Assembly (NCBI RefSeq): GCF_002214365.1
Contig: NZ_CP014854.1
Coordinates: forward strand, 1,802,820 to 1,866,819
Reading direction: 5' to 3'
DNA length: 64,000 nucleotides
Source: Thermococcus celer Vu 13 = JCM 8558
GTDB taxonomy: Archaea > Methanobacteriota_B > Thermococci > Thermococcales > Thermococcaceae
The position numbers and the translations under genes were made by a program. Positions 54,174 through 63,975 of this stretch are shown here, piece by piece. The notes under the pieces were generated by a model, which had not been told where the DNA came from, did not search any database, and saw nothing but the letters and a program-made list of their open reading frames with translations. Within the stretch, counting starts at the first letter, position 1; the number at the start of each line of letters is the position of its first letter.

Positions 54174-55499
54174 ATGAAGGCCGTTCTGTCCGATGAGAAG
54201 ATACCGAAGAGGTGGTACAACATCCTGCCCGACCTTCCGGAGCCGCTCGCCCCACCGCTCGACCCCGAGACGGACGAACCGATGGAGCCCGAAAAGCTAC
54301 TGAGGATATTCGCGGGGGAGCTCGTGAAGCAGGAGATGAGCAACGAGAGGTACGTCGAGATTCCTGAGGAGGTAAGGGAGCTCTACGCCAAGATCGGCCG
54401 CCCCACCCCCCTCTTCCGCGCCACGAACCTCGAGAAAGCCCTCGGAACGCCGGCCAGGATATACTTCAAGTACGAGGGGGCGACGGTAACGGGGAGCCAC
54501 AAGATAAACACCGCCCTTGCCCAGGCGTACTACGCGAAGGAGCAGGGGATCGAGAGGCTCGTTACCGAGACGGGGGCGGGCCAGTGGGGAACGGCGCTGA
54601 GCCTGGCCGGGGCGCTCCTCGGCCTCAAGGTCCGCGTCTACATGGCCCGCGCCAGCTACCAGCAGAAGCCCTACAGAAAGACGATAATGCGCCTCTACGG
54701 GGCCGAGATATACCCGAGCCCCAGCGACAGGACGGAGGTTGGGAGAAGGTTCCTCGCCGAGGACCCGAACCATCCCGGCGGCCTCGGGATAGCGATAAGC
54801 GAGGCCATCGAGGACGTTCTCCGCGACGAGAACGCACGCTACGCCCTCGGGAGCGTCTTGAACCACGTGCTGATGCACCAGACGGTCATCGGCCTGGAGG
54901 CTAAAGAACAGATGAAAGAGTTCGAGGAGCCGGACGTCATAATCGGATGCGTAGGCGGCGGAAGCAACTTCGCGGGCCTCTCTTACCCGTTCGTGAGGGA
55001 CGTTCTGAATGGAAAAGCGGACTACGAGTTCATAGCCGTCGAGCCGAGGGCCGCCCCCTCGATGACGAGGGGAGTTTACATGTACGACTTTGGGGATTCG
55101 GGCGGTTACACTCCGAAGATGAGGATGCACACCCTCGGCCACACCTACTACGTCCCGCCCATCCACGCTGGAGGCCTGCGCTACCACGGCCTGGCCCCAA
55201 CTTTGAGCGTGCTGATAAACCACGGGGTTGTGAGGCCCGTCGCCTACCACCAGAACGAGGTCTTCAAAGCGGCGGAGCTTTTCGCGAGGACCGAGGGAAT
55301 AATCCCGGCCCCGGAGAGCTCTCACGCCATAAAGGGAGTTATAGACAGGGCCCTGGAGGCAAAGAGGACGGGGAAGGAGGAGGCCATACTCTTCAACCTC
55401 AGCGGCCACGGCCTGCTCGACCTCGGTGGATACGAGGACTACCTCGACGGAAAACTCGAGGACTACGAGCCAGAGGGCTTTCCGGCGCTGGACGGGTGA
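54174..55499 (+). CDS. trpB2: tryptophan synthase beta-like protein (TrpB2)
   Basis: A 441-residue PLP enzyme of the TrpB2 family, longer than canonical TrpB. The lysine is in [16 protein letters not shown] (about K110), the serine-binding [12 protein letters not shown] follows, and the phosphate loop is [11 protein letters not shown]. It condenses indole with serine; some TrpB2 proteins act without TrpA. No other trp gene is near, consistent with a salvage role for free indole. GGAGGTTTTGAA precedes the ATG. Confidence 0.95.
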   Translation: MKAVLSDEKIPKRWYNILPDLPEPLAPPLDPETDEPMEPEKLLRIFAGELVKQEMSNERYVEIPEEVRELYAKIGRPTPLFRATNLEKALGTPARIYFKYEGATVTGSHKINTALAQAYYAKEQGIERLVTETGAGQWGTALSLAGALLGLKVRVYMARASYQQKPYRKTIMRLYGAEIYPSPSDRTEVGRRFLAEDPNHPGGLGIAISEAIEDVLRDENARYALGSVLNHVLMHQTVIGLEAKEQMKEFEEPDVIIGCVGGGSNFAGLSYPFVRDVLNGKADYEFIAVEPRAAPSMTRGVYMYDFGDSGGYTPKMRMHTLGHTYYVPPIHAGGLRYHGLAPTLSVLINHGVVRPVAYHQNEVFKAAELFARTEGIIPAPESSHAIKGVIDRALEAKRTGKEEAILFNLSGHGLLDLGGYEDYLDGKLEDYEPEGFPALDG

Positions 55500-55543
55500 G
55501 TTCGCCCGTCCCGTTTATCCTTTCCATCCCACCGGCTTTGACG

Positions 55544-56239
55544 TCATTTCTCCAGCCTCGAGAGGATCCTCCTCGGGTGGAAGTTCAGGCTCGCCTTCGC
55601 CTGGGGCATCCCCATACCGAGGTTTATCCCGAGGCTCATGAGATCGCGCGGGGAACGGACCTCCCACCTCGTTTCGGCGGAGCTCGTGATGAACCTCGGG
55701 ACAGAGTACTTATCGACAAGCCGCCACGCCTTCGCCATGAAGCGGAGGAGCTGGACCCTCTCGTAGGGGCTGGCGTTGAGGAGCGGGGAGAGGGAGAAAC
55801 CTATCGCGACGCCCTTTCTCGCGGCTATCCTCGCGAGGACGTGGTCGAAACCCGGGTCCTTCCTCCCGAGCCAGGGGTTCAACAGCGCATCGACGCCGTT
55901 CTCGAGGGCGAAGCGGTTTATCCGCATGTCGCCGCCCTGGACGTACAGCAAAGCGTTGAGGTTGCGTTTCCTGACCTCCCTGATGAGGCTCGGCTTTTTC
56001 GTGACCACCAGCAGGGCGACCCTTCCGTAGCTCCCCCGGAGTTCCCTGAGTTCTTCCCTCAGTGAGGCCCAGTCAGGGGATTCCTCGAGGACGAGCTTTT
56101 TGGTGAAAACGACCTCGTCGAACCACTCGTTGGCCAGATCGTAGGCCTCCCCACTCCTGACGTCCATCTCGACGAAGTGATCCCGCGAGAAGGAAACTTC
56201 TCCCATTCCTTCCACGGGTTCATCCTTCTCCCCGGTCAT
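55544..56239 (-). CDS. rnp3: ribonuclease P protein component 3 (Rpp30)
   Basis: A 231-residue TIM-barrel subunit of archaeal RNase P, which matures tRNA 5' ends. Typical blocks are FVEMDVRSGEAYDLANEWFD, ALLYVQGGDMRINRFALENG and DALLNPWLGRKDPGFDHVLA. ATG 56239 overlaps the stop of the upstream gene (ATGA) and has GAGGGAGTGG before it. The neighbour is the exosome-linked COG1325 protein and then eL15, the conserved RNA-processing cluster of archaea. Confidence 0.95.
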   Translation of the reverse strand: MTGEKDEPVEGMGEVSFSRDHFVEMDVRSGEAYDLANEWFDEVVFTKKLVLEESPDWASLREELRELRGSYGRVALLVVTKKPSLIREVRKRNLNALLYVQGGDMRINRFALENGVDALLNPWLGRKDPGFDHVLARIAARKGVAIGFSLSPLLNASPYERVQLLRFMAKAWRLVDKYSVPRFITSSAETRWEVRSPRDLMSLGINLGMGMPQAKASLNFHPRRILSRLEK

Positions 56240-56691
56240 TCCCCCAGCCACTCCCTCACGGCTTTCACGACGCTCTCCTTCCTCATGGGAAAGGCCTTGA
56301 CCTTTATCCTGACCTGGATCGTGTCCCCACCCTCGTCCACCTCGGGCTCGCCGAGGTATGCCTTCTGCTTGTTGAAGCGGACGTATAAAGTTCCTTCCTC
56401 ATCAACCTTCTCGTCGAGGTTCTCGAGGATGTAGCGCCTATCTTCCTCGCTCAACAGCTCCCTGAAGTGGTCGAGGAACTTCCTGACGGCCTTGCTCCGC
56501 TTTATCTCAACGTTGACGACCTTAATCGGATTCCCGAAGAAGCCGGTGGTCTCGTCCACATCGAGGGTTACGTCCTCGTCCTCTATCTCTTCCGGGATGA
56601 AGGTTCCAACCGCCTCGAGGACCTTGTCCTCATCCTCGGTAGCCTGGATGAACGTGGTAATCCTGACGTGGTGCGCCCTTATCTTCGCCAT
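56236..56691 (-). CDS. RNA-binding protein, predicted exosome-linked (COG1325)
   Basis: A 151-residue acidic protein starting MAKIRAHHVRITTFIQATED. It belongs to the archaeal family predicted as an exosome-associated RNA-binding protein that sits between rpp30 and eL15 genes. The block GTLYVRFNKQKAYLGEPEVD is family-typical. It overlaps rnp3 by ATGA. Confidence 0.85.
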   Translation of the reverse strand: MAKIRAHHVRITTFIQATEDEDKVLEAVGTFIPEEIEDEDVTLDVDETTGFFGNPIKVVNVEIKRSKAVRKFLDHFRELLSEEDRRYILENLDEKVDEEGTLYVRFNKQKAYLGEPEVDEGGDTIQVRIKVKAFPMRKESVVKAVREWLGE

Positions 56692-56887
56692 CCCCCTCAC
56701 CAGCGAGAGTTGGGGGAGGCGCTTTAAAAGGTAACCGTCACCCTTGTGGAGAAACGCACTCGGGCATTCGGCGCCATTCACACGGCCACTACCGGGAAAA
56801 GGTAACAGACCCGGCAAAGCTCTCATCGGGAGAAAATTGGCCGAAAATCAAGGGTAAAGCGGAGAATCAAGAAGTGGAATGAAGGGC

Positions 56888-57472
56888 TCACTTTGTCTTG
56901 CCCTTGTTGGCCCTCACGCTTGGCCTGACCTTCTCCGCACCCTTGCCCTTGTTCCTCAGGCCGCGGCCCTTCCTGCCGGCGCTGGTGAGTCCCCTGAAGA
57001 CCCTGCCCTTGTGGGCCTTTCCGGTTATCCAGTTGATCTTGGGGTCGGCCTTGATGACCGGGTGGTGCGGATCGACCATTATGACCTCGAACCACTTGTA
57101 CATTCCATCCTCGCCGACCCAGTAGCTGTTGAGGACCTCGAGGTTCGGGAACTTCCTCGCGGCCTTCTCCTCGGCTATCCACTGGAGGCTCTTCTTCGGG
57201 CTGTACTTGACCTGACCCATCTTGCTCGGCTTCCTCGCGCCCTTCCACCTGGGCCTCTTCCTTCCACCCTTCCTGACCCTGACGCGGACCATCACGTAGC
57301 CCTGCTTGGCCTGGTAGCCGAGTGAGCGGGCCCTGTCGAGTCTGGTGGGCCTATCGATCCTCACGACGACCGGTTCCCTTCTCCACTTTATCATCCTGAC
57401 CTTCAGAAGGTCCCCGACGTAGGTCTCCTTGGGGCTCTTCCAGGCTTCCCTAATGTACTTGTACATTCCCAT
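56888..57472 (-). CDS. rpl15e: large ribosomal subunit protein eL15
   Basis: A 194-residue basic protein of the large subunit. It starts [18 protein letters not shown] and contains the motif [20 protein letters not shown] near the middle and the block [20 protein letters not shown] near residue 140. GAGGTGAGC lies 6 bases before ATG 57472. A roughly 200-base gap separates it from the COG1325 gene. Confidence 0.97.
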   Translation of the reverse strand: MGMYKYIREAWKSPKETYVGDLLKVRMIKWRREPVVVRIDRPTRLDRARSLGYQAKQGYVMVRVRVRKGGRKRPRWKGARKPSKMGQVKYSPKKSLQWIAEEKAARKFPNLEVLNSYWVGEDGMYKWFEVIMVDPHHPVIKADPKINWITGKAHKGRVFRGLTSAGRKGRGLRNKGKGAEKVRPSVRANKGKTK

Positions 57473-57601
57473 CCTGCTCACCTCTTCCTCGTTTGTGGTT
57501 CTCCGCCGAGCGGAACATCCCGCGGGTCTTCCCCGCCCAAGTCGGTCGAGGTTAGAGGTTGAGTTTTTAAGCCTTGCGGAGAAACTCAACCGGTGAAACA
57601 C

Positions 57602-58672
57602 ATGCGCCTTCACAAACTCGTCTCGCTCATGAGGGAGGGAAACTTCGACGGTGCCCTGATAAGCCCGGGGACGAACCTCTACTACCTCACAGGGCTCACG
57701 GTTCATGAGGCCGGGGAGAGACCCACCATCTTAGCCGTTAACGCCGACGGCGATTACGGACTTCTGGCCCCGAGCCTCTACGAGAACGTCATAGGGGACT
57801 TTCCGGTTACGTTCTGGCGGGACGGGGAGAACCCCTACGAGAAGCTCGCGTGGATTCTGGCGGAACTCCACCTCTCTGGCGGCAGGATTTTGGTGGAGGA
57901 CACGATGCGCGCGGACTGGCTCATCAACGTCATGAAACTCGGCCCCTTCGAGTTCCATCCTTTGAGCTCGCTCGTTAGGGAGCTCCGCATGAGGAAGGAC
58001 GCGAAGGAGATAGAGAGGATGAAGCACGCGGCTAAGGTCGTGGACAGGGTCTTTGAGGAGCTCCTGAGCTGGGACCTCGTAGGCATGCGCGAGAGGGAGC
58101 TCGCATTAAAGATGGAGATGACCATCAGGGAGCTAAGCGACGGGATCTCCTTCCCTCCGATAGTGGCGAGCGGCGAGAACGCTGCCAACCCACACCACGA
58201 GCCCGGCGATAGGAGGCTCAGGAGGGGGGACATGGTCATACTCGACTACGGGGCGAGGTGGAAGGGCTACTGCTCGGACATAACCAGGACGATAGCCATC
58301 GGAAGGCCGGACGAGAGGCTGGTGGGGATATACGAGACGGTGAAGGAGGCCCAGGAGAGGGCATACAGGACCGTCCGCGAGGGGATTCCGGCGAGAGAAA
58401 TCGATAGGGCCGCGAGGGAAACCATAGCGGAGGCCGGGTACGGGCGGTACTTCACACACAGGACCGGACACGGGCTCGGACTCGACGTCCACGAGGAGCC
58501 GTACATCGGGCCGGACGGCGAGGTTGTCCTCGGGGAGGGCATGACCTTCACGATAGAGCCCGGGATATACGTTCCTGGCCTCGGGGGCGTTCGCATAGAG
58601 GACGACGTTGCGGTTCAGGAGGGGCGGGGAAGGAGGCTCACGAGGGCAGAGAGGGAGCTCGTAAGGGTTTGA
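57602..58672 (+). CDS. pepQ: Xaa-Pro dipeptidase (prolidase)
   Basis: A 356-residue pita-bread metallopeptidase like the characterised Pyrococcus prolidase. Metal ligands: two aspartates in [20 protein letters not shown], histidine in [12 protein letters not shown], and glutamates in [11 protein letters not shown] and [10 protein letters not shown]. It hydrolyses Xaa-Pro dipeptides from peptide fermentation. ATG 57602 is chosen. It is divergent from eL15. Confidence 0.95.
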   Translation: MRLHKLVSLMREGNFDGALISPGTNLYYLTGLTVHEAGERPTILAVNADGDYGLLAPSLYENVIGDFPVTFWRDGENPYEKLAWILAELHLSGGRILVEDTMRADWLINVMKLGPFEFHPLSSLVRELRMRKDAKEIERMKHAAKVVDRVFEELLSWDLVGMRERELALKMEMTIRELSDGISFPPIVASGENAANPHHEPGDRRLRRGDMVILDYGARWKGYCSDITRTIAIGRPDERLVGIYETVKEAQERAYRTVREGIPAREIDRAARETIAEAGYGRYFTHRTGHGLGLDVHEEPYIGPDGEVVLGEGMTFTIEPGIYVPGLGGVRIEDDVAVQEGRGRRLTRAERELVRV

Positions 58673-58678
58673 GGCAAA

Positions 58679-58784
58679 AGATTTAAATATCGAAAACCCT
58701 ACTCGCTCCGATGCCTATGAGGGGGGAGTGTCTTCTCCGTCGCTGGAATCACAGTCGTGCATGATTTCCCCCGTAACCCCCCCT
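58679..58784 (+). promoter_or_regulatory. leuS promoter and structured leader
   Basis: AAAGATTTAAATATCG (58677-58692) is a TATA box about 145 bases before leuS. The roughly 120-nt leader has a G tract (AGGGGGG, 58720-58726) that can pair either with TTTCCCCC (58765-58772) or with CCCCCCT (58778-58784). Two alternative pairings in an untranslated leader suggest control of the synthetase, though archaeal T-boxes are not known. Confidence 0.45.
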
Positions 58785-58830
58785 ATTCTGAACGCTCGCT
58801 CTTTTGGAAAAATTCCGAGGAGGTATAACC

Positions 58831-61728
58831 ATGGGAATCGACTTCAAGGCCATTGAGGAGAAGTGGCAGAGGCGCTGGCTGGAGGAGAAAATATTCGAGC
58901 CCGATATCAAAGCTAAGCCGAAGGAGAGGAAGTTCTACATCACCGTCGCCTTTCCCTACCTATCGGGCCACCTTCACGTGGGCCACGCGAGGACCTACAC
59001 GATCCCCGACGTCATAGCGCGCTTTAAGCGGATGCAGGGCTACAACGTCCTCTTCCCGATGGGCTGGCACATCACGGGCGCTCCAATAGTCGGAATCGCC
59101 GAGAGGATAAAGAACCGCGACCCCAAGACGATACACATCTACCGCGACGTCTACAAGGTCCCCGAGGACGTCCTCTGGAAGTTCGAGGACCCGAGGGAGA
59201 TCGTCAAGTACTTCATGAAGGCCGCGAGGGAGACGTTCATAAGGGCCGGCTTCTCCGTAGACTGGAGCAGGGAGTTCCACACCACCAGCCTCTTTCCGCC
59301 CTTCAGCAAGTTCATAGAGTGGCAGTTCTGGACGCTCAGGGATAAGGGACTGGTCGTCAAGGGGGCGCACAGGGTCAGGTGGGACCCCGTCGTTGGAACC
59401 CCCCTCGGAGACCACGACATAATGGAGGGTGAGGACGTCCAGATACTCGACTACGTCATCATCAAGTTCGTTCTGGAGGAGAACGGCGAGGAGATCTACC
59501 TGCCGGCCGCAACGCTTAGGCCGGAGACGGTCTACGGCGTCACCAACATGTGGCTTAACCCGAAGGCGACGTACGTCAAGGCCCGCGTGAGGCGCAACGA
59601 AAGGGAGGAGACCTGGATAGTCAGCAGGGAGGCCGCCTACAAGCTCTCCTTCCAGGACAGGGAGGTAGAGGTCCTCGAGGAGTTCAAGGGCGAGAAACTG
59701 ATAGGGAAGTACGTGAGGAACCCGGTGACGGGAGACGAGGTCATAATCCTGCCGGCGGAGTTCGTTGACCCGGACAACGCCACGGGGGTCGTCATGAGCG
59801 TTCCCGCCCACGCGCCCTTCGACCACGTTGCCCTGGAGGACCTGAAGAGGGAGACCGAGCTTCTGCTCAGGTACGAGATCGACCCCCGCGTGGTGGAGGA
59901 GATAAGCTACGTCTCCCTGATAGAGCTCGAGGGTTACGGCGAGTTCCCGGCCGTGGAGGAGGTTGAGAGGCTCGGCGTAAAGAGCCAGAAAGATGAGAAG
60001 AAGCTCGAAGAGGCTACCAAGACCATCTACAAGGCCGAGTACCACAAGGGCATCTTCAAGGTGGAGCCCTACGCCGGCAAGACGGTGCAGGAGGCGAAGG
60101 AACTAATAGCGAAGGAGCTCCAGGAGAGGGGCATCGCGGAGATAATGTACGAGTTCGCGGAGAAGCCGGTGATAAGCCGCTTTGGAAATCGGGCGGTCAT
60201 CAAGATAATCCACGACCAGTGGTTCATCGACTACGGCAACCCCGAGTGGAAGGAGAAAGCTAAGGAAGCACTCGCGGACATGACGATATACCCGGCGAGC
60301 AGGAGGGCGCAGTTCGAGGCCGTCATCGACTGGCTCGAGGAGAAGGCCTGCGCGAGGAAGGTCGGCCTCGGGACGCCCCTGCCGTGGGATCCGGACTGGG
60401 TCATCGAGAGCCTGAGCGACTCCACCATTTACATGGCCTACTACACGATAAGCAGGCACATGAACAGACTGAGGGACGAGGGTAGGCTGGACCCGGAGAA
60501 GCTCGATAGGGAGTTCTTCGACTACCTGTTCTTGGAGGAGTTCAGCGGGGAGCGCGAGAGACAACTTGAGGAGAAGACGGGGATTCCAGCGGAGACGATA
60601 CACGAAATGAAGGAGGAGTTCGAGTACTGGTATCCGCTCGACTGGCGTTGCTCGGCGAAGGACCTCATCCCGAACCACCTGACGTTCTTCATCTTCAACC
60701 ACGTCGCCATTTTCCGGAGGGAGCACTGGCCGAGGGGCATAGCGGTTAACGGCTTCGGAACGCTCGAGGGCACCAAGATGAGCAAGAGCAAGGGCAACGT
60801 GCTGAACTTCATCGACGCCATCGAGGAAAACGGCGCCGATGTGGTTAGGCTCTACATAATGGGCTTAGCTGAGCACGACAGCGACTTCGACTGGCGCAGG
60901 AAGGAGGTTGGTAAGCTCAGGAGGCAGGTCGAGAGGTTCTACGAGCTGGTGAGCGAGTTCTCCGGTTACGAGGCAGAGGAGACGGAGCTGAAGGACATCG
61001 ACAGGTGGATGCTCCACCGGCTGAACAGGGCCATCGAGGGAACCACTCAGGCGCTCGAGGAGTTCAGGACGAGGACGGCCGTGCAGTGGGCGTTCTACTC
61101 CGTCCTCAACGACCTGCGCTGGTATATGAGGAGAACGGAGGGCAGGGACGATAAAGCGAAGCGCTACACGCTCAGGAAGCTCGCCGAGGTCTGGGTCAGG
61201 CTGATGGCGCCCTTCACGCCGCACATAAGCGAGGAGCTCTGGGAGAAGCTCGGCGGCGAGGGGTTCGTGAGCCTCGCGAGGTGGCCCGAGCCGGTTCCGG
61301 GGTGGTGGAACGAGACCATCGAGGCGGAGGAGGAGTTCCTCAAGAGCCTCATAGAGGACATCAAGGAGATCATCAGGGTCGCGAGGATAGAGAACCCGAG
61401 GAGGGCCTACATCTACACCGCACCGGACTGGAAGTGGCGCGTTGCGGAGGTCGTCGCGGAGAAGAGGGACTTCAAAGCCTCGATGAGCGAGCTTATGAAG
61501 GATCCGGAGATGAGGAAGCACGGCAAGGAGATAAGCAGGATGATTCAGCGCCTGATAAAGGAGAGGGCCTTTGAAGTGAAGCGCATCGACGAGGAGAAGG
61601 CGTTGAGGGAGGCCAGGGACTTCATCGAGAAGGAGCTCGGCGTGGAGGTGATCATCAACCCCGAGGAGGACAGGGGCGGAAAGGCAAAGCAGGCGATGCC
61701 GCTGAAGCCCGCGGTGTTCGTGGAGTGA
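58831..61728 (+). CDS. leuS: leucyl-tRNA synthetase
   Basis: A 965-residue archaeal-type LeuRS that charges tRNA-Leu. The class I HIGH element reads GHLHVGH in PYLSGHLHVGHARTYTIPD (near residue 50), the editing domain follows the first part, and KMSKS is at about residue 650 (GTKMSKSKGNVLNF). The anticodon and C-terminal extension are of the archaeal kind. ATG 58831 is preceded by GAGGAGGT. tRNA-Leu(CAA) lies elsewhere in the window. Confidence 0.97.
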   Translation: MGIDFKAIEEKWQRRWLEEKIFEPDIKAKPKERKFYITVAFPYLSGHLHVGHARTYTIPDVIARFKRMQGYNVLFPMGWHITGAPIVGIAERIKNRDPKTIHIYRDVYKVPEDVLWKFEDPREIVKYFMKAARETFIRAGFSVDWSREFHTTSLFPPFSKFIEWQFWTLRDKGLVVKGAHRVRWDPVVGTPLGDHDIMEGEDVQILDYVIIKFVLEENGEEIYLPAATLRPETVYGVTNMWLNPKATYVKARVRRNEREETWIVSREAAYKLSFQDREVEVLEEFKGEKLIGKYVRNPVTGDEVIILPAEFVDPDNATGVVMSVPAHAPFDHVALEDLKRETELLLRYEIDPRVVEEISYVSLIELEGYGEFPAVEEVERLGVKSQKDEKKLEEATKTIYKAEYHKGIFKVEPYAGKTVQEAKELIAKELQERGIAEIMYEFAEKPVISRFGNRAVIKIIHDQWFIDYGNPEWKEKAKEALADMTIYPASRRAQFEAVIDWLEEKACARKVGLGTPLPWDPDWVIESLSDSTIYMAYYTISRHMNRLRDEGRLDPEKLDREFFDYLFLEEFSGERERQLEEKTGIPAETIHEMKEEFEYWYPLDWRCSAKDLIPNHLTFFIFNHVAIFRREHWPRGIAVNGFGTLEGTKMSKSKGNVLNFIDAIEENGADVVRLYIMGLAEHDSDFDWRRKEVGKLRRQVERFYELVSEFSGYEAEETELKDIDRWMLHRLNRAIEGTTQALEEFRTRTAVQWAFYSVLNDLRWYMRRTEGRDDKAKRYTLRKLAEVWVRLMAPFTPHISEELWEKLGGEGFVSLARWPEPVPGWWNETIEAEEEFLKSLIEDIKEIIRVARIENPRRAYIYTAPDWKWRVAEVVAEKRDFKASMSELMKDPEMRKHGKEISRMIQRLIKERAFEVKRIDEEKALREARDFIEKELGVEVIINPEEDRGGKAKQAMPLKPAVFVE

Positions 61729-61778
61729 GGTTAAACTTCCCCCTTCTATTTTTTCTGCGTTCTCTTCTTGAAGTCATT

Positions 61779-62356
61779 CTGTTAGGATAACTGGGGCATC
61801 ACCTCCTGAAGCCATTCAGCAACATCACCAGGTGGTCGACCAAACCGAGAATGCTATAAAAGTATACCAGAAAGCAAACAGAAAAACAAACCTGTGAACT
61901 CTTCTCCAGTCCTTACCCCTGAAATTATTCCAGAAACGCCTCGTTCTCTCCTTAAGGGTCCTGAACCAGCGCTCCACCCCCAAAAATCACGTGAACAAAA
62001 TCCAGTCCCAGGGACTTAAAGGCAGACTTGTACGGGTCTCGTCAACTGCGATGAAATTTCTCTGTTTTTTCACTGTGAGGAGTTTTGGCTGGTAAATTGT
62101 TTCTGCGAGTTTTTGGACTGTTTCCCAGACTGTTGTGTGGCTGATTTCTAGTATTCTGGCGACTTGCCTGTAACTGAGGCCTCGCAAGTATAATTCTACT
62201 GCTCTACTTTTCTTTTCTACTGGAATCTTATTCCGACGAAAAGGTTTTAAGACTGAAATCATCCAGTAAATAATGGTTCCAGTCTTCATTTTCTCCTCTC
62301 TTTTCTGAAGTATTGTTAGAAACTTAAACCTAACGCCCTACTGCTTATCCTAACAG
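61779..62356 (-). mobile_element. decayed insertion sequence (IS6-like), internally deleted
   Basis: The ends carry CTGTTAGGATAA inverted repeats (61779-61790, and 62345-62356 on the other strand). Between them is a broken transposase. The flanking bases show no matching duplication, so the element may have moved by recombination or its ends have changed. It lies just downstream of leuS. Confidence 0.75.
61782..62289 (-). pseudogene. transposase remnant
   Basis: The N-terminal part is intact: a helix-turn-helix (ELYLRGLSYRQVARILEISH) and the start of the catalytic core RNFIAVDET. It then jumps to KSAFKSLGLDFVHVIFG and VERWFRTLKERTRRFWNNF, so the central third with the DDE residues is missing. 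A further frameshift precedes the end GRPPGDVAEWLQEVMPQLS, whose stop codon lies in the terminal repeat. It resembles the IS6-type transposases of Pyrococcus. Confidence 0.8.
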
Positions 62357-62375
62357 TATGGGACTTTTTATCCAA

Positions 62376-62450
62376 GGATTTATATGCCCTTCGGCGAACC
62401 GTAAACCCGGTGATCCCGTGACGAACGTTTACCATAAGGGGTATCGATAA
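62376..62450 (+). promoter_or_regulatory. orphan TATA box after the insertion sequence
   Basis: A strong TATA (AGGATTTATATGCCC, 62376-62390) and GGTGATC precede a GTG that opens only a 10-codon frame. It may be the promoter of a gene lost when the insertion sequence arrived. Confidence 0.35.
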
Positions 62451-62496
62451 ATACATGATACATGAAGAAAAAGCAGAGGGTTATGAAAAAACACCT

Positions 62497-63930
62497 TCAG
62501 CCCCCGATGCCCCCTTCGGAGGTCGCACACATGCCCGTCCTCGGATCACACGGCGGAGACGGGGATTTGCCATCCGTTATAACACTGAATACCAGAGGCA
62601 CATTAACCTTTGACCCACTCGATCCCACCTTAACACCCAGAACACTGTACATCGCATAACAATCTTTCCTGGGTTTAACTTGGATGCTATACTCTACAAA
62701 GGAAAATGCGTTCGTGTATTTGTGGAATCCAATCGTCAGGCTGAGCGCGTTAGCCAGTCTTCCAAGGGCGGGGTTTATGCCCGCGAGGTACCTTCCTCCT
62801 GCATAACCTATCGGAATGCTCAAACTGGAGCTCGAGGAGAAGGCACTGCTTTGAGATTGTCTGACGTAGACGGCCCCCTCCCAGCTTCCGGCGTTTAACC
62901 ATTTCCTCCTCCATTCCGCCTCCTTCGAGATCCCCCACATGTTGGGGGTCGTGGTGATTCTCGGGGCGTTCTCCCCCTGTGATTCTGTAAAGTAGGTGCC
63001 CCCCGTGGCAGACTCCCATATCGTGTACTTTCCGGTGGTGTGGATCTTCACCGGGTACACCTGGGCCATATCAATATCCACGTACTCCCCCATGAGCTTG
63101 TCGTAAGCTGAAACTCTGGCGTGGGCAACAATGTACTCCACTTTAATGTTAAGGTACCTCTCCCAGCTGGCAGAATTAACGGGAAGGTCATTGAACGATT
63201 GGTAGTCTACGTCCAGCCCCCAGCCGTCGAAGTGCGCTCCCCTGGATACGCTGAGGAGTGTGAAGGGTCCGACGTCGATTCCGACCGTCCAGTAACTGTA
63301 AGTACTCCTGCTGAGCACGAGAATCCAGTCGAAGTTCATTTTTTCTGCCACGTTGTTCTCCACTTTTAGGCCCATGACTGATATCCATTCGTTGAAGGTT
63401 TTTGTTTTTGCGGTGCTTTCGAATTGCAGATCCCACTGCGGGTTTAGGCAGTACCTGCCTCCGAAGTCCATCCAGCCTCGCGGGCACGAGGTGGTGGTTT
63501 GGACTCCAATGTTTCCCTTCGGGCTTGTGTTTCCTTTCAGGTCGAGTGCGTTCTCTTCGTCGAGTTTGATCTTGCTGGTGGTCATGCTTTTGATTCCGAG
63601 TTTTCCGTTTTTGGTGACGTAGAGTATGAGTGGGGTTGGTGGGGCGTAGAGGGCTTTTTCATCGTTTGAGAGGGCTTTAACCCATTCTCGCCTTGGTACT
63701 TTCACGAAGGTTGGGAGGAAGCCTGGTTTTCCTTTTTTGAGGATTTTGACGCTTCCGTTTGGGAGGGGGTAGTAGATGATATAATTGCCGGAGCCTTCTA
63801 TCTTGTACACGTCGTAACCGAGGATTCTGGTTACGGATTCATCATTGCTCGCGGTGTAATTCAAGGCTCCCGCCAGGGTCCCTCCAAGGAGAATCAACAC
63901 TAAAACTACTAACAGAGATTTCTTCCTCAC
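62497..63930 (-). CDS. large secreted protein of unknown function
   Basis: A 477-residue protein with a signal peptide (GTG start, MRKKSLLVVLVLILLGGTLA) and no transmembrane helix afterwards. The mature part is rich in Ser, Thr and aromatics, with the cysteine-bearing block CPRGWMDFGGRYCLNPQWDL near residue 150. It ends in the unusual tail CDPRTGMCATSEGGIGG. It could be a cell-surface or exported effector. No family is recognised. It is flanked by a decayed insertion sequence and its codons are more AT-rich than the neighbours, consistent with acquisition. The stop at 62497 ends cleanly. Confidence 0.75.
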   Translation of the reverse strand: MRKKSLLVVLVLILLGGTLAGALNYTASNDESVTRILGYDVYKIEGSGNYIIYYPLPNGSVKILKKGKPGFLPTFVKVPRREWVKALSNDEKALYAPPTPLILYVTKNGKLGIKSMTTSKIKLDEENALDLKGNTSPKGNIGVQTTTSCPRGWMDFGGRYCLNPQWDLQFESTAKTKTFNEWISVMGLKVENNVAEKMNFDWILVLSRSTYSYWTVGIDVGPFTLLSVSRGAHFDGWGLDVDYQSFNDLPVNSASWERYLNIKVEYIVAHARVSAYDKLMGEYVDIDMAQVYPVKIHTTGKYTIWESATGGTYFTESQGENAPRITTTPNMWGISKEAEWRRKWLNAGSWEGAVYVRQSQSSAFSSSSSLSIPIGYAGGRYLAGINPALGRLANALSLTIGFHKYTNAFSFVEYSIQVKPRKDCYAMYSVLGVKVGSSGSKVNVPLVFSVITDGKSPSPPCDPRTGMCATSEGGIGG

Positions 63931-63963
63931 CAGATAATCACCATAGTATTTTGCCCTTTATTG

Positions 63964-63975
63964 ATTTATAAAATT
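63964..63975 (-). promoter_or_regulatory. TATA box of the secreted protein gene
   Basis: On the minus strand AATTTTATAAATC lies about 35 bases before the GTG start at 63930, with GGTGAT as the ribosome binding site. Confidence 0.6.

Noticed and set aside
62462..62659. 65-codon plus-strand frame at the end of the secreted protein gene
   Set aside because: It overlaps the 3' end of that gene in antisense and lacks a binding site.
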